Shown here in pieces: positions 54,445 through 62,916 of a stretch of DNA of 64,000 nucleotides; positions within the stretch are counted from its first letter, which is position 1, and every line of letters starts with the position of its first letter. Source of the stretch: Pedobacter deserti (lineage in GTDB: Bacteria; Bacteroidota; Bacteroidia; Sphingobacteriales; Sphingobacteriaceae); assembly GCF_024436415.1 (NCBI RefSeq), contig NZ_JAFMZQ010000001.1, forward strand, positions 3,100,001-3,164,000. Direction: 5' to 3'. The notes below the pieces were generated by a model. The model was not told where the DNA came from. It ran no database searches and was given only the letters and a program-made list of their open reading frames with translations. A program made the position numbers and the translations under genes.

Positions 54445-54798
54445 TTATGAAAATCGTGAGATAGGCGGCCCCTTATTGGTCCAGGTTCCCAGGAACACCT
54501 GATAACCATGGCGCAGGTGGTGGCATGGGCGCTGCTCGTGGAACATTGCCGGACAGTGCAACCCGGATTGCACGGCGTCCGGGAGACATTCCTGTCCGTG
54601 AGATTGATTGAATTCACATACCAGACACCGGATCGTCCCCTTTTGCAGCTTTACAGCAACATCGTTGGAGGAAGAGTCCATTTCGCTGGAATGATTATGA
54701 CCTTTACAGGCGTGCTGATGCAGTCCCTGCTCAGCTTGCACTAATACAACCAGCGAGAGGAAAAAAGCAGCGAAAAATCTTCTGACGGCTATGCGCAT
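54445..54798 (-). CDS. Small His/Cys-rich exported protein
   Basis: This 117-aa protein starts at MRIAVRRFFAAFFLSLVVLV (54796-54798), a signal peptide ending near QAEQ. The mature part has clusters LHQHACKGHNH, IRCLVCEFNQSHGQEC and HCPAMFHEQRPCHHLRHG, with many His and Cys. This suggests metal (copper, zinc or iron) binding. It heads the operon of the TonB receptor and ABC-2 genes. I know of no firm family name. Confidence 0.65.
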   Translation of the reverse strand: MRIAVRRFFAAFFLSLVVLVQAEQGLHQHACKGHNHSSEMDSSSNDVAVKLQKGTIRCLVCEFNQSHGQECLPDAVQSGLHCPAMFHEQRPCHHLRHGYQVFLGTWTNKGPPISRFS

Positions 54799-55076
54799 AT
54801 AAATTAATGCATCAAAGTTGCAATTAATACCTAAGTAAAGCAATAAAATTTCGAATAATACTTTTCCAGACCGGGATTCCTCCGGCAGTAAAAGCTGGTT
54901 TCCATATACCCGCCTGCGGTAAATGCGGGTACATCTGGCTCGGGACTAGTCCGAAATATTGACTATTTTCTGGAGATATCATTCCTCTTGAACTAATCCT
55001 CGTACTGTCCCGCCCACTTGACCCCTTAGGCATCCAATCAGCCTTGAGATCGGCAGTTTCATTAGCAACTTTTGCG

Positions 55077-55268
55077 TCAATTGGAAAAAAACTCGTGAAA
55101 GGCGATCGGCAGTCTGTACAGCAAACGCTCATATAGATAGCGGATCACCAGTTGCTGAAAGTTGACCCGCTTCTTTCTCGCAATCGAAGTGCTGGGTATT
55201 TCGGCAAAACTGGTCAGCAATTCCCCGTACATGCTGACTAGCGGGTTTGGCGTAAAAAGCCTGATCAT
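55077..55268 (-). pseudogene. Possible AbiEii-type toxin fragment
   Basis: This 63-codon frame contains ARKKRVNFQQLVIRYLYERLLYRL, which resembles the N-terminal helix of AbiEii/AbiGii nucleotidyltransferase toxins, where the KGG catalytic region normally follows. Here the frame stops 9 residues later, so the enzyme would be inactive. A 102-codon frame overlaps at 54824-55132 and is not recognisable. The assignment is a pattern memory and needs a search. Confidence 0.3.
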
Positions 55269-55298
55269 CCAAAGAACCTCAAAATCTCAATTTATTTA

Positions 55299-55313
55299 TA
55301 ATTAGTCTAATTA
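55299..55313. promoter_or_regulatory. 7-1-7 inverted repeat, Fur-box-like
   Basis: TAATTAG-T-CTAATTA is a perfect 7-1-7 repeat located 31 bp before the ECF sigma start at 55345. Fur sites are commonly described as 7-1-7 inverted repeats of AT-rich sequence, and the operon looks like siderophore uptake. Binding is inferred. Confidence 0.45.
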
Positions 55314-55344
55314 AATAATATATTTACCGAAAAAATTTGAAGAT

Positions 55345-55866
55345 TTGACTGACAAGATTCCCCTTGAGATCACGCCTGAGGTATTTTCCAATGCCTATGA
55401 CACCTATTGGAGAGAGCTTTACATAGCCGCTTATCACTATTCGAAAGATATTGAGCTTTCCAAAGAGATCATCCAGGAGATTTTCATTTCACTTTGGGAG
55501 CGCAGGGAAGATTTACAGATTCATACTTCCCTGAAAAGCTATCTGTACAGGGCCATGCGCCTGAAGATCTTGGAGCACTTCCGTAAACGGGCAGTCCGGG
55601 ACAATTATATGGTCACGCTGCTCCAACAGGATTTACAATCAGATAGCACTGAGCAACTGCTCTATTACAAGGAACTGGAAAAGGCCTTGAATTCTGCAGT
55701 TGAGCAACTTCCCGGGCGTTGCCGGGAAGTTTATACCCTGAGTCGCGAAAACGGACTGGACAACAGATCCATTGCGCTGGCCTTAAACATCAGTGAAAAG
55801 GCCGTTGAAGGCAACATGACCAGAGCATTGCGCGGTATCAGAAGCAAGTTGAAAATATTCAGATAA
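55345..55866 (+). CDS. ECF RNA polymerase sigma factor
   Basis: This 173-aa protein has region 2 near residues 10-80 (YDTYWRELYIAAYHYSKDIELSKEIIQEIFISLWERRED). Region 4 is near 115-165 (LPGRCREVYTLSRENGLDNRSIALALNISEKAVEGN). The only start codon with a suitable position is a TTG at 55345, and no ATG fits, so the N-terminus is uncertain by a few residues. It is followed by a FecR-like gene, a TonB receptor and a DUF4374 lipoprotein, the iron-responsive regulatory pattern. Confidence 0.9.
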   Translation: MTDKIPLEITPEVFSNAYDTYWRELYIAAYHYSKDIELSKEIIQEIFISLWERREDLQIHTSLKSYLYRAMRLKILEHFRKRAVRDNYMVTLLQQDLQSDSTEQLLYYKELEKALNSAVEQLPGRCREVYTLSRENGLDNRSIALALNISEKAVEGNMTRALRGIRSKLKIFR

Positions 55867-55934
55867 TTTTTTTTTAAAAATCCACATAGGGCTATCGGTC
55901 CTCAACGCAACATATCTATACCAACAGTACATAC

Positions 55935-56537
55935 ATGAAAAAAAAATCTGATCACGATCGGTATAACGCAGGCTTTCCGGGTGGCGAAAACGAGGAGCAG
56001 GTAAAAAGGCAGATATGGACCCATATTGAAAGTGCTACCTTACTCGCTACCCCTAAAACAGAGCGAAAAAACAGGCGCTTATCAAAGTTCAGCATATATG
56101 CTGCCGCGGCAAGCATTGCTTTGGTTGCAGGTATCTTTCTTGCACTTCAAACGAACAGCCATCTTCGGCCGGTCACCATTGACAACATAAACGGAAAGTA
56201 TCTGCGCAAAGTAAGCGTTGGCAATCTGGAGTTCATCCTGCAGCCAAATAGCGAATGCACGATTGAGCAATCACTGATCTCTAATACTACGAGTCTGAAA
56301 TTTTGCGGAGCGGTGTCCGTACAGAATGTCTCGCCGGTAGCGCGGAAAGTCCATGTAGCCTCAGGATTGTTTAGCTGCACCGTTACTGTAAACGATAGCA
56401 TCAGCCTCCATAAAGGTCAGACTTATCTGGCTATGACAGACCAGCGGTACAGTCTGATCTCGGCCACCACAGAGGAAATTCTCGACGGGCTGCCCCGCTC
56501 CTTCAGTTCCAGATTGGAGAAACGTTTCAACCTGTAA
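55935..56537 (+). CDS. Short FecR-like anti-sigma factor
   Basis: This 200-aa protein is shorter than usual FecR proteins (about 300-370). It has a 50-residue N-terminal part, a membrane helix near 50-68 and a reduced periplasmic FecR-like beta domain (VTIDNINGKYLRKVSVGNLEFILQPNSECTIEQ). The C-terminal DUF4974 part is missing. It lies between the ECF sigma gene and the TonB receptor and should regulate them. Confidence 0.8.
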   Translation: MKKKSDHDRYNAGFPGGENEEQVKRQIWTHIESATLLATPKTERKNRRLSKFSIYAAAASIALVAGIFLALQTNSHLRPVTIDNINGKYLRKVSVGNLEFILQPNSECTIEQSLISNTTSLKFCGAVSVQNVSPVARKVHVASGLFSCTVTVNDSISLHKGQTYLAMTDQRYSLISATTEEILDGLPRSFSSRLEKRFNL

Positions 56538-56548
56538 CCTGAAGATTC

Positions 56549-58954
56549 ATGAGATCGATCACGTTGATATTTTTCTTAACGATTTCCGCTCATTTTACAG
56601 GGGCGGTTGCGCAATCAGTTCCTTCGGGAAGTCTTAAAGTCACGGTGACAGACCTCAAAGGTAACCCTGTAAGCGGCGCCTCAGTGACCTTGATTTCAAA
56701 AGATACCGTAAGCCGCTCAACAGACCATCGTGGCATTTTTCAATTCGGCCCTTTACCAGTGGGCAATTATTTGCTTATAGTATCCCATGTGTCCTATCTC
56801 ACCCAACAACAGAAGATCAGCATCCGGATAAATCACGCAGAAGCGCTAACCTTCAAAATAAAATCTGAGGCTTTACAGATGAATGAGGTCAACATCAGTG
56901 GTTTAAACATTGCGCAAACCAAAAAACTACAACCCTTTTCTGTTGATGTACTGGATTTAAAAAAATTCAGGGACAGGGACATCGATTTGAACCGGGCGAT
57001 GGACGGTCTGGCCGGAATCCGCGTGCAGGAAAATGGCGGGCTGGGTTCAGAATACAATTACTCCATCAACGGTTTATCAGGCAAGGCCGTGAAGTTTTTT
57101 ATCGATGGTATACCTATGGAAAGCTTCGGTTCATCTTTCAGCATCAATAACCTCCCCTCCAACACCATTGACCGCATTGAAATTTACAAAGGGGTCGTGC
57201 CTGTTGAATTGGGTGGCGACGCCCTGGGTGGAGCGATCCATCTGGTATCCAGAAAAGAAATCAAAAACTACCTTGAACTTTCACAAAGCGCAGGTTCTTT
57301 CAACACCTATCGGTCTACGATTTCCGGACGATGGAGGGCTGCAACAAGCGGCTTTACGGTGCAGACCAACGCTTTCTTTAATTACTCTGACAATAATTAT
57401 AAAGTTTGGGGACCTACGGTCGAGGTGGCTGGTCCTGATGGCCGTGCGCTTCCTGGTTACCCGCGCTTTGAACGTTTTAATGACGACTACCGCGCTTATG
57501 CCCTTAAAGCGGAGACAGGCTTTACCAATGTATCCTGGGCGGATCAGCTTCTGCTGGGAATCACCCATTCGGATCAGGAAAGAGGGCTACAAACAGGGCG
57601 CACCATGGCATTCGTTTATGGGGATGCCAGATACAGCGAAAACTTCCTCATGCCTTCGCTTAAATATCTCAAAAGAGATTTCCTGGTTAAGGGATTGACT
57701 ATTGACCTGTTCGCAGCTTTTCATGAACTGAGCGGTACAACCACAGATACAAGTTCAAATCGGTACAACTGGAACCAGGACGTCATTTCCAGCACTTCAC
57801 AAGGAGAACTAAATGGCATCAGGAACCAAAAATCCATTTACACATTCACCGACAACAATACCCTAGGCCGGTTAAACCTTGCTTACCAGTTTAATGAACA
57901 TCAGTCGTTGCAGCTCAACTATACGTTGAACCAGATCACCCGCAAGGGCAGCGATGAGATCTCACTGGCCGAATGGACCATCCCATTCCTGCAACCACAG
58001 GATATGACCAAGCACGTCACGGGGCTTTCCTACCAGCATCTGTCACTTGATGCGCGGCTAACCAACATTCTGTTTGTTAAGAACTTTAGATACGACGCCA
58101 AGGCGAGCGTATACGACTACAGGGGTCAGCAGCAAAAGGAACTATTTTATCAGACTTCTGATGACAACGCCTGGGGTTTCGGTTATGCAGGCAAGTTTTC
58201 ATTCACCGATAAACTGCATTTCAAGTTTTCTGCAGAGCGTACAGCCAGGCTCCCCGAGGCTCAGGAGCTTTTAGGCAATGGAAATACCATTTTAAATTCG
58301 CCTAACTTAAAGCCTGAACGCAGCAGCAATCTGAATGCCTCTGTGCATAGCAGCATAGGTACTGGCGCTAACACATTCACGGTGAGCTTGGCGGCTTTCT
58401 TCAGGAATACAAATGATCGAATATGGCTCGGAGAGGGTGATCTTTTCGGCACAGCCAGATATGAAAATATCGAAAAAATCAGAACCATTGGCATGGAAGC
58501 AGATGTATTATATGCGCATCGCAACCTATTTCAGGTGTCTGCCAACCTCACTTACAACGATATCCGCAACCGATTAAGGTTTACCAGTTCGGGCGCAGAG
58601 AACATTGTTTTCAATGACCGTTTACGAAATACCCCATACTTAATGGGCAATGCAGAATTCAGGTTAAATGCTGAGGAGTTTTTGCACATCAGCCAAAAGC
58701 TCTCGGTTTATCTGAACACCCACTATGTGCAGGAGTATTTCCTGGGATGGCCAAGTTTAGGTCAGAAATCTGAAAAGAAGATCATTCCTACCCAATTTGT
58801 CCAGGATGCCGGCATAGGTTACGCCTTCGCGCAAAATCGCTATGCTATGAATCTTGGCGTTAGAAATATATTCGACAAACAGGTTTATGACAACTATCTG
58901 CTGCAAAAGCCAGGCCGGTTCATTAGCCTTAAATTCCGCTGTCTCATTCAATAA
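56549..58954 (+). CDS. TonB-dependent receptor (XusA-like)
   Basis: This 801-aa protein has a signal peptide ending near GAVAQ and a carboxypeptidase-regulatory domain (about 28-108, VTDLKGNPVSGASVTLISK). The plug carries GIRVQENGGLGSEYNYSINGLSG and IDRIEIYKGVVPVELGGDALGGAIH, and the barrel ends in FISLKFRCLIQ. It is followed 25 bp later by a DUF4374 lipoprotein, the gene pair of the XusA/XusB xenosiderophore system in Bacteroides. The receptor-lipoprotein pair argues for iron-siderophore uptake. Confidence 0.9.
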   Translation: MRSITLIFFLTISAHFTGAVAQSVPSGSLKVTVTDLKGNPVSGASVTLISKDTVSRSTDHRGIFQFGPLPVGNYLLIVSHVSYLTQQQKISIRINHAEALTFKIKSEALQMNEVNISGLNIAQTKKLQPFSVDVLDLKKFRDRDIDLNRAMDGLAGIRVQENGGLGSEYNYSINGLSGKAVKFFIDGIPMESFGSSFSINNLPSNTIDRIEIYKGVVPVELGGDALGGAIHLVSRKEIKNYLELSQSAGSFNTYRSTISGRWRAATSGFTVQTNAFFNYSDNNYKVWGPTVEVAGPDGRALPGYPRFERFNDDYRAYALKAETGFTNVSWADQLLLGITHSDQERGLQTGRTMAFVYGDARYSENFLMPSLKYLKRDFLVKGLTIDLFAAFHELSGTTTDTSSNRYNWNQDVISSTSQGELNGIRNQKSIYTFTDNNTLGRLNLAYQFNEHQSLQLNYTLNQITRKGSDEISLAEWTIPFLQPQDMTKHVTGLSYQHLSLDARLTNILFVKNFRYDAKASVYDYRGQQQKELFYQTSDDNAWGFGYAGKFSFTDKLHFKFSAERTARLPEAQELLGNGNTILNSPNLKPERSSNLNASVHSSIGTGANTFTVSLAAFFRNTNDRIWLGEGDLFGTARYENIEKIRTIGMEADVLYAHRNLFQVSANLTYNDIRNRLRFTSSGAENIVFNDRLRNTPYLMGNAEFRLNAEEFLHISQKLSVYLNTHYVQEYFLGWPSLGQKSEKKIIPTQFVQDAGIGYAFAQNRYAMNLGVRNIFDKQVYDNYLLQKPGRFISLKFRCLIQ

Positions 58955-58979
58955 ATAACTATAATAAAATAAACTACAG

Positions 58980-60206
58980 ATGTTAAAATTAAGAAAATCG
59001 GTACTCGCAGCATTAACGCTCACCGCCGCGATAAGTTCATGCAGTAAATCAGAGAAAGAACCCGAGCCGCAGCCAGGTGATCAACACTTCACCATTGCCA
59101 GCTGGACGCAGGATTTACAATACGTTGCAAGTGTGCCGTCATTGCAAAGTGGCGCACTCACCTTTAAAGGCAAGGGCCTGGAAGCTAACGGATCTCGTTA
59201 TATATGGCACAAACAATTTGTATACCTCATGAACCTTCCTGAAAAGAAGTTCAACCAATATGAAATGGGTACCGACGGAAGCCTGAAACTAAAGGCTTCT
59301 ATCCTTACTGATGGTGTGGTACCCAATTATTTCCAGTCACTGAACATCATCGACGACAACACAATGCTGGTTCTTGGTGCACCTACCGCAGGAGGAAATG
59401 GAACAATCGGATGGGCAAGAATCAACCTCAGCGATTTCACCGTTGCCGCAAAAGGAACCATGTCAGTACCTTTTGAAGCCGCAAAACCGGGTGTCGAGTT
59501 CTATCCGGGAAAAGGATTTATGGATAACGGTAAGTTTATCCTGGGCGGATACTTTTACGACAACACTAACGCCGCTTATGTGGTGGATGGTGTAAGAGCC
59601 TTGGTTTATGATTATCCGGCAATGACCAATATGCGGGTGATCAAAACTACCGCTACTGCAGGTGGCATCGGTTACGATTACCTGAATTCAATCACTACAG
59701 ACGAGCAGGGAAACCACTACTTTGTTGCCAGTGCAGGTAAATACTGGACGGGTTTAGGCGGAAAGTCAGGACTCGTGCGCATTAAAAAAGGCACCTCCGA
59801 ATTTGATCAGGATTATTTCTTTGATGTAACCTCCCAGGTTGGTCAGAACGGCTGTTTGATGGGTGTAAGCTATGTTTCGAACGGCATCGCTTTTGGAACG
59901 GTACAGTTTGAGGATTTGATGTCCTCTGTACGCGACAGATTGAAAAATGTCGCCCAGGTCGTGAAACTTGACCTGGTCAATAAAAAAGCTACGTTGATGA
60001 CCACCCCTTTAAGTCCTGTGGCCATGGTACGATCGCCGTTGGTATTTAAAGGTAAATACTATACAGGGATTGCGCCTGTGGGCGGAGAAGCTGCGATCTA
60101 TGAATTTGATCCGGCTGGTGATGCGAACGCATTTAAAAAAGGTTTGACACTAGATGGCGGCGGCTCTGTACAGGTGCAGCTCATAGCCCCTCATCCCGTT
60201 AAATAA
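58980..60206 (+). CDS. DUF4374 lipoprotein (XusB-like)
   Basis: This 408-aa lipoprotein has a lipobox ending AAISSC (Cys near 21) and an acidic linker (KSEKEPEPQPGD). The body is repetitive in beta blades: YVASVPSLQSGALTFKGKGL, YIWHKQFVYLMNLP, FKGKYYTGIAPVGGEAAIYEFD. DUF4374 members, including XusB of Bacteroides thetaiotaomicron, are surface beta-propellers that bind ferric siderophores. No XusC-like PepSY gene follows. A rho-independent terminator ends the operon just after the stop. Confidence 0.88.
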   Translation: MLKLRKSVLAALTLTAAISSCSKSEKEPEPQPGDQHFTIASWTQDLQYVASVPSLQSGALTFKGKGLEANGSRYIWHKQFVYLMNLPEKKFNQYEMGTDGSLKLKASILTDGVVPNYFQSLNIIDDNTMLVLGAPTAGGNGTIGWARINLSDFTVAAKGTMSVPFEAAKPGVEFYPGKGFMDNGKFILGGYFYDNTNAAYVVDGVRALVYDYPAMTNMRVIKTTATAGGIGYDYLNSITTDEQGNHYFVASAGKYWTGLGGKSGLVRIKKGTSEFDQDYFFDVTSQVGQNGCLMGVSYVSNGIAFGTVQFEDLMSSVRDRLKNVAQVVKLDLVNKKATLMTTPLSPVAMVRSPLVFKGKYYTGIAPVGGEAAIYEFDPAGDANAFKKGLTLDGGGSVQVQLIAPHPVK

Positions 60207-60214
60207 CAACAAAG

Positions 60215-60249
60215 AATGGTTCCCGCATTAACGGGAGCCATTTTTTTTT
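60215..60249 (+). terminator. Rho-independent terminator after DUF4374 gene
   Basis: An imperfect 11-bp stem (60215-60225 with 60232-60242, one mismatch) is followed by a run of nine T at 60241-60249. It closes the rightward siderophore operon. Confidence 0.85.
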
Positions 60250-60330
60250 GTGCAGGAACCGGGTGCATTCCCTATGTCCTTTCACCCTTGAAACCATCAG
60301 GTCGATCGGTGTTCAAACATCACCAAGAGG

Positions 60331-60798
60331 TTAAATCAACCCTTCATCACTAAATGAGTAATACCCTTCTGCGGTCACAATCAAATGGTCCAGCACGGGT
60401 AGGTCCAGCATTCTTCCGGCGGCAGTAAGTTTTTTGGTGATGTCCAGGTCAGAAGTACTAGGTCTAAGGTTTTCAGAAGGATGATTATGCCCAATGATGA
60501 TCGAAGAACCAACACATTTCAGGGCGATACCAAAAATCAGTTTCGGATCCACTACAGTTCCTGAATAGCCACCACTGGAAACTTCCCGGATACCAATTAC
60601 CCGGTTAGCACGGTTCAGAACCAGCATGAAGCACTGCTCCAGCAGATTGATCTGATCTTTGTCCCAACAGCTGATCAGCACATCAAAGGCATCTTTTGAA
60701 GAGCCGATTTTAGGCCTTTCGCTTGCCTTGAAATTTGGCTGATAGGATACCTGGATCTCTGAAACCTGAAACATTGGATTTACATTTTGCGCTTTCAT
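60331..60798 (-). CDS. RadC-like JAB domain protein, copy 2
   Basis: This 155-aa protein starts at MKAQNVNPMFQVSEIQ (60796-60798); the longer frame above is not needed, because this start matches copy 1. JAMM residues are H104 and H106 in HNHPSENL, S114 and D117. It lies in the same orientation as the copy at 47081 and is closely related, with some substitutions toward Asn, Lys and Gln (NQPN.KASERPKI). The copy may have come with a second element or by duplication. Confidence 0.9.
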   Translation of the reverse strand: MKAQNVNPMFQVSEIQVSYQPNFKASERPKIGSSKDAFDVLISCWDKDQINLLEQCFMLVLNRANRVIGIREVSSGGYSGTVVDPKLIFGIALKCVGSSIIIGHNHPSENLRPSTSDLDITKKLTAAGRMLDLPVLDHLIVTAEGYYSFSDEGLI

Positions 60799-60991
60799 CA
60801 CTTTACATGTTAAATTGAAAATTTGATTAATTGCGCGCTTACCAGCCGGAGGCCGAGCAAGCAAAAAATGCAGCGGAATAAATGGACAGGAGCCGAAAGC
60901 CGGCGGGTTTATGCCGAACAATTTTTGCGCCCCGAAGGCCTCACGGCTAACTTGGTGGCCATTAATAAAAAAACCTCGCTCCCCGACCCTT
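60331..60991. repeat. RadC-module direct repeat, right copy
   Basis: The gene and about 195 bp upstream match the left copy at 47081-47743 in gene order, orientation and non-coding sequence. The 12.6-kb region between the two could be lost by recombination across the repeats. Confidence 0.8.
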
Positions 60992-61079
60992 GGTGATCAT
61001 CCACGTGTGAGCCATGCATGTTGAGAAAGCTCGCTTCTGACCTGTGGCAAAAGCTAAAAACACCTAATCCGAGGGACGC

Positions 61080-61717
61080 AAATTTCATTTAGAGCGACGC
61101 ACTGAGTTTCGCTGCAAGTCTGCATTGAGTAATGACCAGTTTCGCTTGATACCCTTCAGGTGAAGTTTCGGGGTACAACATGCGATTTAACGAAATTCAA
61201 TCAGATCACTCGCTTTACCATTTTCCAAGAACGCCTTGAACATGACGTTAATGCTCTCTGTATAGAACTTTCGGTCTTTGAAGAACTATATACCGCGGAA
61301 GACTGGACATGCTGACACCCTGTTCCGCACAGTGACAGGCAATTCCGCCGCAAAGTGGTCAGTTTGACCTACAAATAAGAAGTGTATTGATTCGGTGATT
61401 TTCTAAAGGTGACGTGAAACTATCCTTTTAAGCCTCGCTGAGAAGAGGATGTATGTCATCAGGATACAAGCCAGAGGGTGCTGGAAAATCAGTTGTAGGC
61501 CTTTATTGAGTTCGTGTGTCAAGGAGATGGGACCTGCGGATCAGACACCCCTAAAGTCGCTAACAGAGGTGCCCAGGTAAGCCAGAATAGGATCCTTCAT
61601 TAACTGGCCAGGACAGCCCAACCCTGAAGTGAATTTCTTTCGCTTGTCAAAATGTGACCACTTTGCAGCGAAATCAGCTGACCACTTTGAGTGAAATATG
61701 CAAAAGGGTGTACATTT
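61080..61717. mobile_element. Decayed IS-like segment
   Basis: GCAAAGTGGTCAG-like units occur at 61350-61370 and, inverted, at 61653-61690 (GTGACCACTTTGCAGCGAAAT and TGACCACTTTGAGTGAAAT). A related TGACCAGTTTCGCTTGAT lies at 61132. Such GTGACCACTTTGC repeats occur at the ends of IS21-like elements. No transposase frame remains between them, so this looks like a remnant or a MITE. Confidence 0.35.
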
Positions 61718-62632
61718 TCAATTAAACCTTGCCCTGAACTCTAGAGGTGTTTGGTTAGTCTTTTGTTTGAAAAGTTTGCTGAACGACTGTGGATATTCAA
61801 AGCCCAGTTCGTAGGCAATTTCGCGTACTGAAAGTTCGGTGGTACTTAGTTTTTCCTTGGCGTATTCCACCATTTTATTTTGGATATGTTGCTGGGTGTT
61901 TTGGCTAGTGTACAAGCGAAGCAAACTCCCCAGATAGTTGGCCGAAATATGCAGCTGTTCGGCAATGTCGCTTACCGTAGGAATACCTTTTTCGAAGATT
62001 TTGCCTCTCTGAAAATAGTCATTTAGCAAGTGCTCGAATTGGTCTATGACCTCGATATTCGTTTTCTTACGGGTGATAAATTGACGTTGGTAAAAGCGTT
62101 CGGAATAGATTAACAACATTTCTAGCTGTGAGATGATGAGTTCATGGCTGAATTTGTCAATATTGGATTGATATTCTTTCTCGATGTTTTTTAGAATTTC
62201 AAGGATGGTTTGTTCTTCTTTATCGGATAGAAACAAAGCTTCGCTTGCCGCATAGCCAAAAAAATCGTAGTATCTTATTTTTTTTGCCAAGGCAGTCTGA
62301 ATAAGGAAATCTGGATGAATGAGCAATAGCCAACCTGTAGGCTCTACGGTAATATTAGGATCTATTTCTATCTTCAGGAATTGCAAAGGTGAAATGAAAG
62401 ACAATACACCTAAGTCGAAATCGTATTGCTGTTGTCCATAATTGAATTTGGCATTCACATTCCGTTTCAATCCAATCGTATAAAAATTTTGTATCCATTT
62501 TATATTTTTTTCCTCAAAGGGATACTGCACCTTACTGTAATCGATCAGGCTGATTAACGGATGTTCAGGGCTTGGAAGATGGCAGAAAGTGTGAAATTCT
62601 GCGATTGAATTGAGACGGAATGTGTTGTTCAT
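61718..62632 (-). CDS. AraC family transcriptional regulator
   Basis: This 304-aa protein has an N-terminal cupin-like sensing domain and a C-terminal AraC DNA-binding domain (about 205-300: HISANYLGSLLRLYTSQNTQQHI, then LSVREIAYELGFEYPQSFSKLFKQKTNQTPLEFR). It heads a leftward tail with lower G+C than the cargo. The next two genes to the right, on the same strand, are an Atu4866-type protein and an SDR enzyme; all three may form one regulatory unit. Confidence 0.9.
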   Translation of the reverse strand: MNNTFRLNSIAEFHTFCHLPSPEHPLISLIDYSKVQYPFEEKNIKWIQNFYTIGLKRNVNAKFNYGQQQYDFDLGVLSFISPLQFLKIEIDPNITVEPTGWLLLIHPDFLIQTALAKKIRYYDFFGYAASEALFLSDKEEQTILEILKNIEKEYQSNIDKFSHELIISQLEMLLIYSERFYQRQFITRKKTNIEVIDQFEHLLNDYFQRGKIFEKGIPTVSDIAEQLHISANYLGSLLRLYTSQNTQQHIQNKMVEYAKEKLSTTELSVREIAYELGFEYPQSFSKLFKQKTNQTPLEFRARFN

Positions 62633-62642
62633 TGTTGGTAAA

Positions 62643-62900
62643 TTACTTATTTTCTTTGTGAAATATCATGCCACCGTGATACAAGGTGCCGTCTATAAAT
62701 TCGCCATCTGCCGTAAAGCCTGTGTCGTCCTGGTAGTCGATATGATTGCCGGTCACCTGATAGTCCCCTTGATACGCACTTTCCTTTTGGCATCTTGCTT
62801 CGTCATAACGGTTATCACACAATAGATGATGTCGAATATGGCCATCTTCGGTTACCCACATCCCAATGTATTCTTTTGTTTCTTCTATGGTTTTGCCCAT
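62643..62900 (-). CDS. Atu4866-like small protein
   Basis: This 85-aa protein has the Atu4866 pattern: YIGMWVTEDGHIRHHLLCDNRYDEAR, then YQGDYQVTGNHIDYQDDTGF and GTLYHGGMIF. The family is small beta-rich proteins of unclear chemistry, often beside oxidoreductases and AraC-type regulators, as here. It lies 16 bp downstream of the SDR stop and 10 bp before the AraC gene, on the same strand. Confidence 0.85.
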   Translation of the reverse strand: MGKTIEETKEYIGMWVTEDGHIRHHLLCDNRYDEARCQKESAYQGDYQVTGNHIDYQDDTGFTADGEFIDGTLYHGGMIFHKENK

Positions 62901-62916
62901 TGTAACTGTTTTTGGA

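Noticed and set aside
54824..55132. 102-codon leftward frame before the ECF sigma gene
   Set aside because: No similarity to any known protein is seen and its composition is odd (many Ser, Pro, Trp). It overlaps the AbiEii-like fragment.
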